From NCBI RefSeq assembly GCF_938045465.1, contig NZ_CALIBF010000081.1, forward strand, positions 1-5,347: a stretch of DNA of 5,347 nucleotides, read 5' to 3'. The notes under the pieces are model-generated. The model saw nothing but the letters and a program-made list of their open reading frames with translations, made no database searches and was not told the origin of the DNA. Every line of letters begins with the position of its first letter. The first letter of the stretch is position 1. The DNA comes from an uncultured Campylobacter sp. Its GTDB lineage: Bacteria; Campylobacterota; Campylobacteria; Campylobacterales; Campylobacteraceae. Of this stretch, positions 1-5,347 are shown piece after piece. Position numbers and translations under genes: made by a program.

Positions 1-74
1 CTCATATCCACTAGTCCTACGCCCATAGGCAGGGCAAAATCAAAAATTTCATTTCGTCCGGCAGAGATTATCAT
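1..74 (-). CDS. N-terminal fragment of a minus-strand gene, possibly a nucleoside phosphorylase-like protein
   Basis: Reading leftward from an ATG at 74-72 gives 24 open codons beginning MIISAGRNEIFDFALPMG; the gene runs off the left edge. The pattern AGxNExFDFAxPxGxGL reminds me of a small conserved Campylobacter protein of the nucleoside phosphorylase / MTA-SAH nucleosidase type that can lie near ksgA. That is recollection, not a motif that proves function, and too little is present to see a substrate site. No strong Shine-Dalgarno is seen ahead of the ATG, but a good extended -10 element lies about 33 bases upstream, which supports a real gene start. It points the same way as hisF but is separated from it by more than 350 bases with its own promoter, so it is probably a separate transcription unit. 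The reading as coding is moderately supported; the function is a guess. Confidence 0.45.
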   Translation of the reverse strand, partial: MIISAGRNEIFDFALPMGVGLVDM

Positions 75-106
75 TTATGGATTTACGCTTTCGTTATTTT
101 TCGCTA

Positions 107-115
107 ATCATAGCA
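107..115 (-). promoter_or_regulatory. Extended -10 promoter for the leftmost minus-strand gene
   Basis: On the minus strand this reads TGCTATGAT, a TGn-extended -10 box close to the TATAAT consensus. The DNA upstream of it (120-160) is AT-rich with A/T runs, as in Campylobacter sigma-70 promoters, which rely on an extended -10 and periodic AT tracts rather than a fixed -35. A start about 7 bases downstream would be near position 100, giving a 5' leader of roughly 26 nt before the ATG at 74. This is inferred from sequence only. Confidence 0.5.
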
Positions 116-139
116 AAATGACGATAAATTTAAAGCTAA

Positions 140-349
140 ATTTTGAAATTTTTTCGTCGTAAAGTATCAGGTGAAATTAAAATCGATTTAAGCAAATATT
201 TAGGAGAGCTATACTCTTACCCTTCATAATGGTAGCAGTGCAGGTGGCGGGTAGAAGATGGAAAAGTATTTAAAAAAGCTTATGATTTAGCTAAAACGAA
301 TAAATTTTACCTAAGCAAAAACGATGCTTGCAAAAAACTTGCAAGATAA
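140..349 (+). pseudogene. Decayed protein-coding remnant of unknown function
   Basis: One plus-strand frame reads as plausible protein in two pieces. The first contains VSGEIKIDLSKYLGELYSYPS and ends at TAA 227-229. The second contains VEDGKVFKKAYDLAKTNKF, continues through SKNDACKKLAR and ends in a double stop at 347-352. Between them lie stops at 227 and 233. The +1 frame across the same gap reads LHNGSSAGGG and closes at 252-254. The whole would therefore be continuous if the frame shifted at about 225 and shifted back at about 250, as expected for a gene with two compensating indels. I see no ATG with a ribosome binding site in front; a TTG at 143 is the only in-frame candidate. I do not recognise the family. 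It could instead be chance open sequence, but lysine-rich composition and Campylobacter-like codons argue mildly for a former gene. Confidence 0.35.
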
Positions 350-372
350 TAAAGGCTGAAATAAAATTAATT

Positions 373-426
373 ATTTGGTCGCTTTGGCGGCTAAGTTTCA
401 ACCCTGCGGTATAAATCTGACCAAAT
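373..426 (-). terminator. Possible terminator after hisF
   Basis: Immediately past the hisF stop, an 8-bp perfect inverted repeat (ATTTGGTC at 373-380, GACCAAAT at 419-426) brackets a 38-nt loop. In the hisF direction the second arm is followed by AATTAATTTTATTTC, a T-rich tail. The placement right after the stop codon fits a terminator. The long loop with no obvious inner stem and the interrupted T-run are weak for a classical intrinsic terminator. Confidence 0.3.
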
Positions 427-1347
427 TTACAGTCTCACTTCGATGCCTTGCTCCTGCAGATATGCTTTTAGCGCCTTGATTTCGATCTCTCTAAAGTGAA
501 AAATCGATGCCGCCAGGCATGCGTCCGCGCCTGCTAAAAATGCGTCCTTAAAATGCTCTATTTTACCCGCACCGCCGCTTGCGATGACGGGGATATCAAG
601 CGCGCTAAAAATCCGCGTCAAATTTAGCTCAAAGCCGTTTTTAACGCCGTCGCAGTCCATCGACGTGAGTAAAATTTCGCCTGCGCCGCGCTCCTGCACC
701 TCCTTTGCCCAAGAAAGCGCGTCCCTGCCGGTATCCAGCCTGCCGCCGTTTATAAACACGCTATAGCCGCAAGACTCGCCGTTCCCAGTTAAAATTTCAT
801 CCTGCGAGCTGCGTGAAGTCTCTCTAAAATTCCGTGCTTCGTTGCGTAAATTCGCGTCCGAATTCCGTGCGCCGTCGTGCAAACTCTCGCTCAAATTCCT
901 CGCCGCGCCATATAAATTACCGCGCGAAATTTCACTAGAATTTCGTTTCGCGTCGATCGCGACTACGATGCACTGCGAGCCGAATTTATTCGCCGCCTCG
1001 TCTATCAAATCAGGATTTTTTATCGCGGCGGAGTTGAGGCTTATTTTGTCGCAGCCGACGTTTAACAGACGCGAGATATCGTCAATCGTACGGATGCCAC
1101 CGCCCACGGTTAGCGGGATAAAAAGCTCGCGCGCGACCCGCTCTACGACGTCCACGATCGTATCGCGCCCCAGATGCGACGCCGTTATATCGAGGAAGCA
1201 CAGCTCGTCCGCGCCCTCCTCGTTGTAGCGTTTGGCTATCTCGACCGGATCGCCCGCATCCACGAGACCTACGAAATTTACGCCCTTTACCACCCGTCCG
1301 TCTTTGACGTCAAGGCACGGGATTATGCGTTTTGCGAATCTATTCAA
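427..1347 (-). CDS. hisF: HisF, imidazole glycerol phosphate synthase cyclase subunit, with a large internal insertion
   Basis: HisF is the cytoplasmic (beta/alpha)8-barrel subunit that uses ammonia from its partner HisH to convert PRFAR into imidazole glycerol phosphate and AICAR, linking histidine and purine synthesis. The 306-residue product shows the family signatures in order: CLDVKDGRVVKG with catalytic Asp13 (Asp11 in Thermotoga maritima), the phosphate-binding VGGGIRT at 81-87, VVAIDAKR with the second catalytic Asp132 (Asp130 in T. maritima), GAGEILLTSMDCDG at 221-234, IASGGAG at 255-261, and AASIFHF near the C terminus. The normal length is about 250-258, and the excess comes from about 55 residues inserted between Arg135 and the SVF strand at 196-198. 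The start is TTG, fixed by alignment to the conserved N terminus (FAKRIIPCLDV) and by a GAAGGG ribosome site 5 nt upstream. No hisH, hisA or hisI adjoins it in this window, so it is detached from other his genes on both visible sides. Core catalytic residues are intact, so I expect an active enzyme. Confidence 0.97.
   Translation of the reverse strand: MNRFAKRIIPCLDVKDGRVVKGVNFVGLVDAGDPVEIAKRYNEEGADELCFLDITASHLGRDTIVDVVERVARELFIPLTVGGGIRTIDDISRLLNVGCDKISLNSAAIKNPDLIDEAANKFGSQCIVVAIDAKRNSSEISRGNLYGAARNLSESLHDGARNSDANLRNEARNFRETSRSSQDEILTGNGESCGYSVFINGGRLDTGRDALSWAKEVQERGAGEILLTSMDCDGVKNGFELNLTRIFSALDIPVIASGGAGKIEHFKDAFLAGADACLAASIFHFREIEIKALKAYLQEQGIEVRL
805..903 (-). repeat. Three degenerate 33-nt repeats inside the hisF insertion
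   Basis: In the hisF reading direction three tandem 33-base units encode 11-residue steps beginning ARN (residues 149, 160 and 171). Adjacent units are about two-thirds identical by eye (21 of 33 positions). Units two and three share the first ten bases, GCACGGAATT. The period is a multiple of three, so the array keeps the frame open. The encoded peptide is rich in Asn, Arg, Ser and Glu and is probably disordered. The whole insertion is roughly 778-942. Confidence 0.6.
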
Positions 1348-1352
1348 AGCAG

Positions 1353-1358
1353 CCCTTC
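1353..1358 (-). promoter_or_regulatory. Ribosome binding site deciding the TTG start of hisF
   Basis: On the minus strand this reads GAAGGG, a good match to the anti-Shine-Dalgarno core, 5 nt ahead of the TTG at 1347-1345. No ATG or GTG lies in frame near it, and the protein from this TTG starts exactly where Campylobacter HisF proteins normally start. Confidence 0.7.
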
Positions 1359-1438
1359 GGAATAAAATTTTTTATGATTTTAGCCAAATTTTACTTAACA
1401 TAATGACTTTATAAGTAAAATTTGGCTAGACTCTCGCG
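1359..1438. promoter_or_regulatory. Divergent promoter region between hisF and rsmA
   Basis: The 91 bp between the two divergent start codons must hold both promoters unless one gene is read from further away. Candidate -10 boxes are TATAAG at 1410-1415 for rsmA (or CATAAT at 1399-1404) and, on the other strand, TATAAA (complement of 1408-1413) for hisF. These sit in or beside the loop of the 17-bp inverted repeat. No convincing -35 is seen, as is usual in Campylobacter. The exact boxes are uncertain. Confidence 0.4.
1381..1428. repeat. Perfect 17-bp inverted repeat in the hisF-rsmA divergent region
   Basis: The arm TAGCCAAATTTTACTTA at 1381-1397 is the exact reverse complement of TAAGTAAAATTTGGCTA at 1412-1428, separated by a 14-nt spacer (1398-1411). 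Arm centres are 31 bp apart, close to three helical turns. It could be an operator for a dimeric regulator acting on both genes, a hairpin in the 5' leaders, or a remnant of a palindromic element. T- and A-rich flanks on both sides would also allow a bidirectional terminator, but its place between two divergent starts makes that less likely. Confidence 0.85.
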
Positions 1439-2299
1439 ATGATTAGGGCGAAAAAAGAGTTCGGGCAAAATTTTTTAAAAGACGAAGCCGTTTTAAGCAA
1501 GATCATCCAAGCGATTCCCGAGAATGTACAGAATGTCGTTGAGATCGGGGCTGGCTTAGGTGATTTAACTCGCAAGCTTTTGGAATTTTACAGATTAAAA
1601 AGTTTCGAGATAGATGAAGATTTATATCAAATTTTAAGCGCTAAATTTGCACAGCAGATCGCTAGCGGCGAGCTTGAGCTCGTTTTGGGCGATGCTTTGC
1701 GGATTTGGCAGCAGCGGGGTCTTGAGCGCGGCGAATATTTTTTGGTCGCAAATTTGCCCTACTACGTCGCTACGAAGATGATTTTGCAGGCGATCGACGA
1801 TGAGCTATGCGGCGGATTTTTGGTGATGATCCAAAAGGAGGTCGCTTTAAAATTCTGCGCCAAAGCCGGACAGAGCGATTTTAGCGCTCTGTCGATCCTG
1901 GCCGATCTTGCGGGCGGCTGTGAACTTCTATTCGACGTCGAGCCCGACTGTTTCGAGCCCGCGCCGAAGGTAACTTCGTCGGTTATGCGGCTCGTAAAGG
2001 GCAAAAATTTCAAGCCCAGCCTCGAGATAAACGCAGATAGCCTCGGCGTAAAAAGTTGCGCCCGTTTCCAAAGTCTCGATGAATACGAGAAATTTAAAAG
2101 CTTTTTGCGCGTATCTTTCAGTGCGCCGCGAAAGACGCTTATTAAAAATTTAAGCGCAAAATTTGATAGAGGCTTAGCCGAAGAGATCTTTTTAAATTTG
2201 AAAATTCCGCCTACGGTTCGGGCGCACGAGTTAAATTCCACCCTTTTTTTAGAAATTTTTAAAAATTTAAAGGTAAAAGATGGAAGAAAACAGAAATGA
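1439..2299 (+). CDS. rsmA: RsmA (KsgA), 16S rRNA adenine dimethyltransferase
   Basis: RsmA dimethylates the two adjacent adenines in the 3'-terminal helix of 16S rRNA (A1518 and A1519 in E. coli numbering) using S-adenosylmethionine, as a late check on 30S subunit assembly; loss gives kasugamycin resistance in other bacteria. The 286-residue product is of normal length and shows the N-terminal AKKEFGQNFLKD (4-15), SAM-binding motif I VVEIGAGLGDLT (33-44), acidic Glu57 after motif I (FEID), GDAL at 84-87 with Asp85, the target-adenine motif NLPYY (105-109), and FEPAPKVTSSVMRL (172-185), followed by the small helical C-terminal domain. The ATG start places the conserved N terminus correctly, although no clear Shine-Dalgarno precedes it (the sequence before the ATG is CTCTCGCG), so initiation may rely on a short or weakly structured leader. 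Its end overlaps rnj by 20 nt, which indicates one operon. Confidence 0.97.
   Translation: MIRAKKEFGQNFLKDEAVLSKIIQAIPENVQNVVEIGAGLGDLTRKLLEFYRLKSFEIDEDLYQILSAKFAQQIASGELELVLGDALRIWQQRGLERGEYFLVANLPYYVATKMILQAIDDELCGGFLVMIQKEVALKFCAKAGQSDFSALSILADLAGGCELLFDVEPDCFEPAPKVTSSVMRLVKGKNFKPSLEINADSLGVKSCARFQSLDEYEKFKSFLRVSFSAPRKTLIKNLSAKFDRGLAEEIFLNLKIPPTVRAHELNSTLFLEIFKNLKVKDGRKQK
2269..2273 (+). promoter_or_regulatory. Ribosome binding site of rnj inside the end of rsmA
   Basis: AAAGG lies 6 nt ahead of the ATG at 2280, within the last codons of rsmA. The rsmA stop is at 2297-2299, so ribosomes ending rsmA pass over the rnj start. This favours coupled translation and supports choosing 2280 as the start. 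Confidence 0.6.
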
Positions 2300-4508
2300 A
2301 AACGGCGTCGAACGACTCAAAAAAAGCAATCGCTACAAAAAACGCAAGGAAAATCTAAAAAAATCTATCGCGAGTGAGGGCTCTGCGGGCGGCGCGGAAT
2401 TCGGCGGCGAGCATGAAAACGGCTCCCGCAAAAATAAAGGCGCGAAAAACGGGCAAAATTCCGCTCGTTCAAAGAGTTCAAAAAACGGCTCTCGCAACGG
2501 ATCGAATTCTGTGTGCGACGCGTCAAACGCCGCGCATTCAAACGGCGCGGGCGGTGTGCATTTCGGCGGTGCATACCCAAAAAGCAACGAAAACGGCGCG
2601 GGCGGTTCAAATTTAAACCGCGACGGTCGTGCAAAATCAAATAGCAGCAGCGCAAAAGGCGCAAATCCTAGCGCCGCAGACGATGCAAGCTCCATGGACG
2701 CCCAGAAAAAGAAAAAGCATAAAAAACGCTCAAATATGCCAAAGAGCCTCACCGGCAACGAGCCGTGGCAAAAGGCGATGGAAGAGGCGATCGCGGAAAA
2801 TAAGTTGATCCACGAGGAGCGTTTGCATCCGCTTAAAGACGCTAATCGCAGCGATGAGACGGTGCGTATCACGCCGCTTGGCGGACTGGGCGAGATCGGC
2901 GCGAATATGACCGTTTTTGAGACCAATACGAGTGCGATCATCGTCGATGTGGGCATGAGCTTTCCGGAGGAGAGTATGCTTGGCGTGGATATTTTGATCC
3001 CCGATTTTGACTACGTTCGCAAGATAAAAAACAAGATCAAGGGCATCATTATCACGCACGCGCACGAGGATCATATCGGCGCGATGCCATATTTTTTCAA
3101 AGAATTTCAATTTCCGATCTACGCTACGCCGCTTCCTTTGGGGATGATAAGCAATAAATTTGAAGAGCACGGCCTAAAAGCCGAGCGTAGCTACTTCCGC
3201 CCCGTGCAGAAGCGCCAGCTCTATCAGATCGGCGATTTTGAGGTCGAGTTTATCCACATAACTCACTCGATTATCGATGCAAGCGCGCTTGCGATCACGA
3301 CGAAAGCGGGCACGATCATCCATACGGGCGATTTTAAGATCGATCACACGCCGATCGACGGCTATCCGACCGATCTGAACCGCCTTGCGTATTACGGCGA
3401 TCGCGGCGTTATGCTTTTGATGAGCGATAGCACGAACTCGCACAAAGAGGGGATCACAAAGTCCGAAAGCTCGGTAGGCAAGACCTTTGATACGATATTT
3501 TCAAGCTGTAAGGGGCGCGTGATAATGAGCACCTTCAGCTCAAACATCCACCGCGTCTATCAGGCTATCGAGCGCGGCGTAAAATACGGCCGCAAGGTCT
3601 GCGTCATCGGACGAAGCATGGAGCGAAATTTATTTACCGCGATGGAGCTTGGCTACGTAAATTTAGACAAAAAGATCTTCGTCGATGCCGATCAGGTCTC
3701 CAAATACCCAGATAATGAGGTTTTAATCGTTACTACCGGCTCGCAGGGCGAGACGATGAGCGCGCTGTACCGCATGGCGACGGACGAGCACAAATATATC
3801 AAGATCAAATCCACCGATCAGGTAATCATCAGCGCCAAGGCGATCCCCGGCAACGAAAGCAGCGTCTCGACCGTGCTTAACTACCTGCTAAAAAGCGGCG
3901 CAAAGGTCGCGTATCAGGACTTTAGCGAGATACACGTAAGCGGGCACGCCTCGATCGAGGAGCAAAAACTCATGCTGCGCTTGATAAAGCCAAAATTTTT
4001 CCTACCCGTGCACGGCGAGTATAATCACATCGTAAAGCACAAAGAGACTGCGATGGAGTGCGGCATCGAGGAGAAAAATATCTATTTGATGAACGACGGC
4101 GATCAGATGGAGGTTTGCGAAAAATATCTAAAGCGCGTCAAGACCGTCAAGACGGGCAAAGTTTTTATCGATAATCAGATCAACAAGCAGATCTCCGACG
4201 AGATCGTCAAACACCGCCAAAATTTAGCCGATGCGGGCGTCGCGGTCATCATCGCGCAGATCGACAAAAACGAAAAGAGGCTCATTCAGACGCGCGTCAT
4301 CACTTACGGGCTCGTCGCCGATAATCAAACGGCGCACTTTACCAAGGAGATGCAGGGCATCATCGAGCAGTTTTTAGCAAATTTAAAAGATGAAATTTTG
4401 CTCGATCACTGGGCGCTGGAGGGCAAGATTCGCCAGGCCGTGCGAAAGCACATATTTAGAAAGATCAAAAAATATCCGACTATCGTGCCGGTGATTTATT
4501 TGATGTAA
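2280..4508 (+). CDS. rnj: RNase J with a long basic, low-complexity N-terminal extension
   Basis: RNase J is a metallo-beta-lactamase/beta-CASP ribonuclease with endonuclease and 5'-3' exonuclease activity. In H. pylori it is the central mRNA decay enzyme and works with the DEAD-box helicase RhpA. The catalytic core starts near residue 195 (VRITPLGGLGEIGANM). It shows the zinc motif HAHEDH (260-265), THS at 328-330, HTGDFKID (348-355) with Asp351, SDSTN (382-386), the beta-CASP segments STFSSNIHR and GRSMERN (444-450), TTGSQGE (485-491), HVSGHA (552-557) and PVHGEYNH (576-583), then a C-terminal domain ending KKYPTIVPVIYLM. All expected metal ligands appear present. At 742 residues it is longer than Bacillus RNase J (about 555) and somewhat longer than H. 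pylori RNase J (about 690) because of the extension. That extension has a Lys/Arg block at 14-28, a Gly/Asn/Ser/Ala-rich stretch at about 33-140, and KKKKHKKR at 143-150, and probably binds RNA, ribosomes or a partner. It overlaps rsmA by 20 nt. Confidence 0.96.
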   Translation: MEENRNENGVERLKKSNRYKKRKENLKKSIASEGSAGGAEFGGEHENGSRKNKGAKNGQNSARSKSSKNGSRNGSNSVCDASNAAHSNGAGGVHFGGAYPKSNENGAGGSNLNRDGRAKSNSSSAKGANPSAADDASSMDAQKKKKHKKRSNMPKSLTGNEPWQKAMEEAIAENKLIHEERLHPLKDANRSDETVRITPLGGLGEIGANMTVFETNTSAIIVDVGMSFPEESMLGVDILIPDFDYVRKIKNKIKGIIITHAHEDHIGAMPYFFKEFQFPIYATPLPLGMISNKFEEHGLKAERSYFRPVQKRQLYQIGDFEVEFIHITHSIIDASALAITTKAGTIIHTGDFKIDHTPIDGYPTDLNRLAYYGDRGVMLLMSDSTNSHKEGITKSESSVGKTFDTIFSSCKGRVIMSTFSSNIHRVYQAIERGVKYGRKVCVIGRSMERNLFTAMELGYVNLDKKIFVDADQVSKYPDNEVLIVTTGSQGETMSALYRMATDEHKYIKIKSTDQVIISAKAIPGNESSVSTVLNYLLKSGAKVAYQDFSEIHVSGHASIEEQKLMLRLIKPKFFLPVHGEYNHIVKHKETAMECGIEEKNIYLMNDGDQMEVCEKYLKRVKTVKTGKVFIDNQINKQISDEIVKHRQNLADAGVAVIIAQIDKNEKRLIQTRVITYGLVADNQTAHFTKEMQGIIEQFLANLKDEILLDHWALEGKIRQAVRKHIFRKIKKYPTIVPVIYLM
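2541..2606 (+). repeat. 15-nt direct repeat in the rnj N-terminal extension
   Basis: AACGGCGCGGGCGGT occurs at 2541-2555 and again at 2592-2606, exactly 51 bases apart and in the same frame, encoding NGAGG at residues 88-92 and 105-109. The 17-residue step suggests that part of the disordered extension grew by in-frame duplication followed by divergence. The intervening sequence also carries a similar FGG-type element. Confidence 0.7.
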
Positions 4509-4883
4509 GCGCGGCTAAATTTTATGGATTTAAGGCTTGCTTTGCGGTGTCGTGGGTGCATGAAATTTTATGTTGCGGGCGTAGAGTACCGAATTTTATG
4601 ACGTAAGCGGGCTTTGCAGCGTTGGAATTTAAAAGCGGCATTAGCAGGTCTTGTAGCGCGAAATTTTAAAGCAGCGAGTAAAATTGCGAGCGTAAAATTT
4701 CGGCGTAAAGCGAAATTTAAAGAGCGTCTAATAAGCCTGCGGCGAGCAGGCAGGGGAGCGCGGCGATTTTGTAGATTAGAATTTTATGGTGTAAATTTCA
4801 AAGGCGTGAAATTTTAGCTAGCGCAAATTTAGGCGCGGCGCAAAGAGGCACAAAATGAAGGCAAATTTTAAAAAGAAGGTTGA
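4509..4883 (+). other. 375-bp spacer between rnj and kdsD, rich in AT-core motifs, no convincing gene
   Basis: AT-rich cores of the form RAATTT recur about every 20-40 bases between GC-rich spacers. The variant (A/G)AATTTTATG appears at 4517-4526, 4563-4572, 4591-4600 and 4779-4788, and variants such as GCGAAATTTTAAAG are found near 4668 and 4710. A 67-codon frame opens at TTG 4614 and ends near 4817, but it has no ribosome site, is extremely basic and repeats the same few residues, so I do not call it a gene. A 6-bp hairpin (GCCTGC 4735-4740, GCAGGC 4746-4751) is present without a T-run. I see no clear terminator after rnj and no strong promoter before kdsD, so read-through from rnj remains possible. 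Confidence 0.6.
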
Positions 4884-5347
4884 ATGAGTGAAATTTTAGA
4901 TACGGCACGAGAGGTGCTAAGGCTCGAAGGAGCGGAGCTTTTGCGGCATGCGGATCTTATCGGCGAAGAGATCGAGCGGGCCGCAAATTTGATCCTTGCT
5001 TGCAAGGGCAAGGTGATCGTCACCGGCGTGGGTAAGAGCGGTCACATAGGCGTTAAGATCGCCGCGACGCTTGCCAGCACCGGCACGCCGTCGTTTTTTG
5101 TCCACCCTACCGAGGCGCTACACGGCGATCTGGGTATGATTGGCAAGGACGATATGGTGCTTGCGATTAGCTTTAGCGGCGAGAGCGAGGAGCTGGTTAG
5201 AATTCTGCCACACCTCAAACGCTTCGGCGTAAAGATCATCGCGATGGCACGCGATAAAAACAGCTCGCTCGGCAAGGTTTGTGACGAGTTCATAAGCCTT
5301 GGTATCGTCAAAGAGGCCTGCCCGCTAGGCGCGGCGCCGACGGTTTC
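4884..5347 (+). CDS. kdsD: KdsD/KpsF, D-arabinose 5-phosphate isomerase, 5' part only
   Basis: This enzyme interconverts D-ribulose 5-phosphate and D-arabinose 5-phosphate, the first step toward Kdo for lipooligosaccharide core or capsule. The 154 complete codons present cover the sugar isomerase (SIS) domain: GVGKSGHIG (48-56) with Lys51, STGTPSFFVHPTEALHGDLG (65-84), ISFSGESEE (95-103) and KEACPLGAAPT (143-153). Lys51, Glu103 and Glu144 line up with Lys59, Glu111 and Glu152 proposed as important in E. coli KdsD, at a constant offset of eight. The family is about 320-330 residues, so the rest of the SIS domain, the equivalent of His193 and the two CBS domains lie beyond the right edge. The ATG has a strong AGAAGG site 4 nt upstream (4874-4879). 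Its place after rsmA-rnj matches the H. pylori cluster I recall. Whether it serves core Kdo (kdsD) or a capsule locus (kpsF) cannot be told from sequence; the housekeeping location favours kdsD. Confidence 0.95.
   Translation, partial: MSEILDTAREVLRLEGAELLRHADLIGEEIERAANLILACKGKVIVTGVGKSGHIGVKIAATLASTGTPSFFVHPTEALHGDLGMIGKDDMVLAISFSGESEELVRILPHLKRFGVKIIAMARDKNSSLGKVCDEFISLGIVKEACPLGAAPTV

Larger units (their letters stand above)
75..426. other. Gene-poor stretch left of hisF
   Basis: No intact gene is visible on either strand here. It holds the promoter of the leftmost gene, the coding remnant at 140-349, and a candidate hisF terminator at 373-426. A small hairpin (arms CTTGCAA at 327-333 and TTGCAAG at 339-345) lies inside the remnant and lacks a T-run on either side, so I do not read it as a terminator. 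There is no tRNA-like cloverleaf and no IS terminal repeat. Confidence 0.6.

Noticed and set aside
327..345. Hairpin with arms CTTGCAA and TTGCAAG as a terminator
   Set aside because: Short stem with no T-run on either strand; it lies within the putative coding remnant and is probably chance.
805..903. CRISPR-like array, because of the regular 33-base spacing
   Set aside because: The repeats are adjacent with no unique spacers, only about two-thirds identical, and lie in frame inside hisF.
842..1228. A 128-codon plus-strand frame opposite hisF
   Set aside because: It is a shadow of hisF, which is a clear family member on the other strand.
2333..2956. A 207-codon open frame on the minus strand opposite the start of rnj
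   Set aside because: It mirrors the GC-rich low-complexity rnj extension, continues into the conserved core and has Phe/Pro/Ser-rich nonsense composition. The sense frame encodes a recognised protein with a ribosome site.
4735..4751. Hairpin GCCTGC/GCAGGC as an rnj terminator
   Set aside because: The stem is only 6 bp, it is followed by AAGGGGAGCG-like sequence rather than a T-run, and it lies over 220 bases after the rnj stop.
4614..4817. A 67-codon plus-strand frame with a TTG start, very basic
   Set aside because: No ribosome site, biased composition produced by repeated AAATTT and GCG words, and no recognisable domain.

Overview
The window looks like a chromosomal segment of an epsilonproteobacterium, most likely a higher-GC Campylobacter of the oral group (C. 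gracilis, C. showae, C. rectus or C. curvus type). I infer this from three things. The proteins read like Campylobacter/Helicobacter versions (HisF 'CLDVKDGRVVKGVNF', RsmA 'AKKEFGQNFLKD', an RNase J with a long N-terminal extension). The order rsmA-rnj-kdsD matches the ksgA-rnj-kpsF cluster I remember from Helicobacter pylori. AAATTT-type words occur throughout in an otherwise GC-rich background. The species is not settled.

Layout. Positions 1-74 hold the first 24 codons of a minus-strand gene running off the left edge, with an extended -10 promoter behind it. About 350 bases without an intact gene follow (75-426). They contain plus-strand coding debris with internal stops and a possible terminator for hisF. 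hisF (427-1347, minus, TTG start) encodes the cyclase subunit of imidazole glycerol phosphate synthase and carries an insertion of about 55 residues next to a catalytic aspartate. A 91-bp divergent region separates it from rsmA and contains a perfect 17-bp inverted repeat. On the plus strand come rsmA (1439-2299, 16S rRNA dimethyltransferase), rnj (2280-4508, RNase J, overlapping rsmA by 20 nt), a 375-bp gap rich in AT-core motifs (4509-4883), and the 5' part of kdsD/kpsF (from 4884, D-arabinose 5-phosphate isomerase), cut by the right edge.

How the genes relate. rsmA and rnj are translationally coupled and both act on RNA (ribosome maturation; mRNA decay and rRNA processing). kdsD supplies the first step toward Kdo and is probably the next gene of the same transcription unit, although the large gap may separate it. 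hisF belongs to histidine/purine metabolism and stands alone here, without hisH, hisA or hisI beside it.

No phage, IS element, CRISPR array, tRNA or rRNA is visible. I see no clear new multi-gene system. The unusual features are the HisF insertion, the low-complexity RNase J extension, the 17-bp palindrome, and a shared AT-core word pattern that appears in both coding insertions and spacer DNA.
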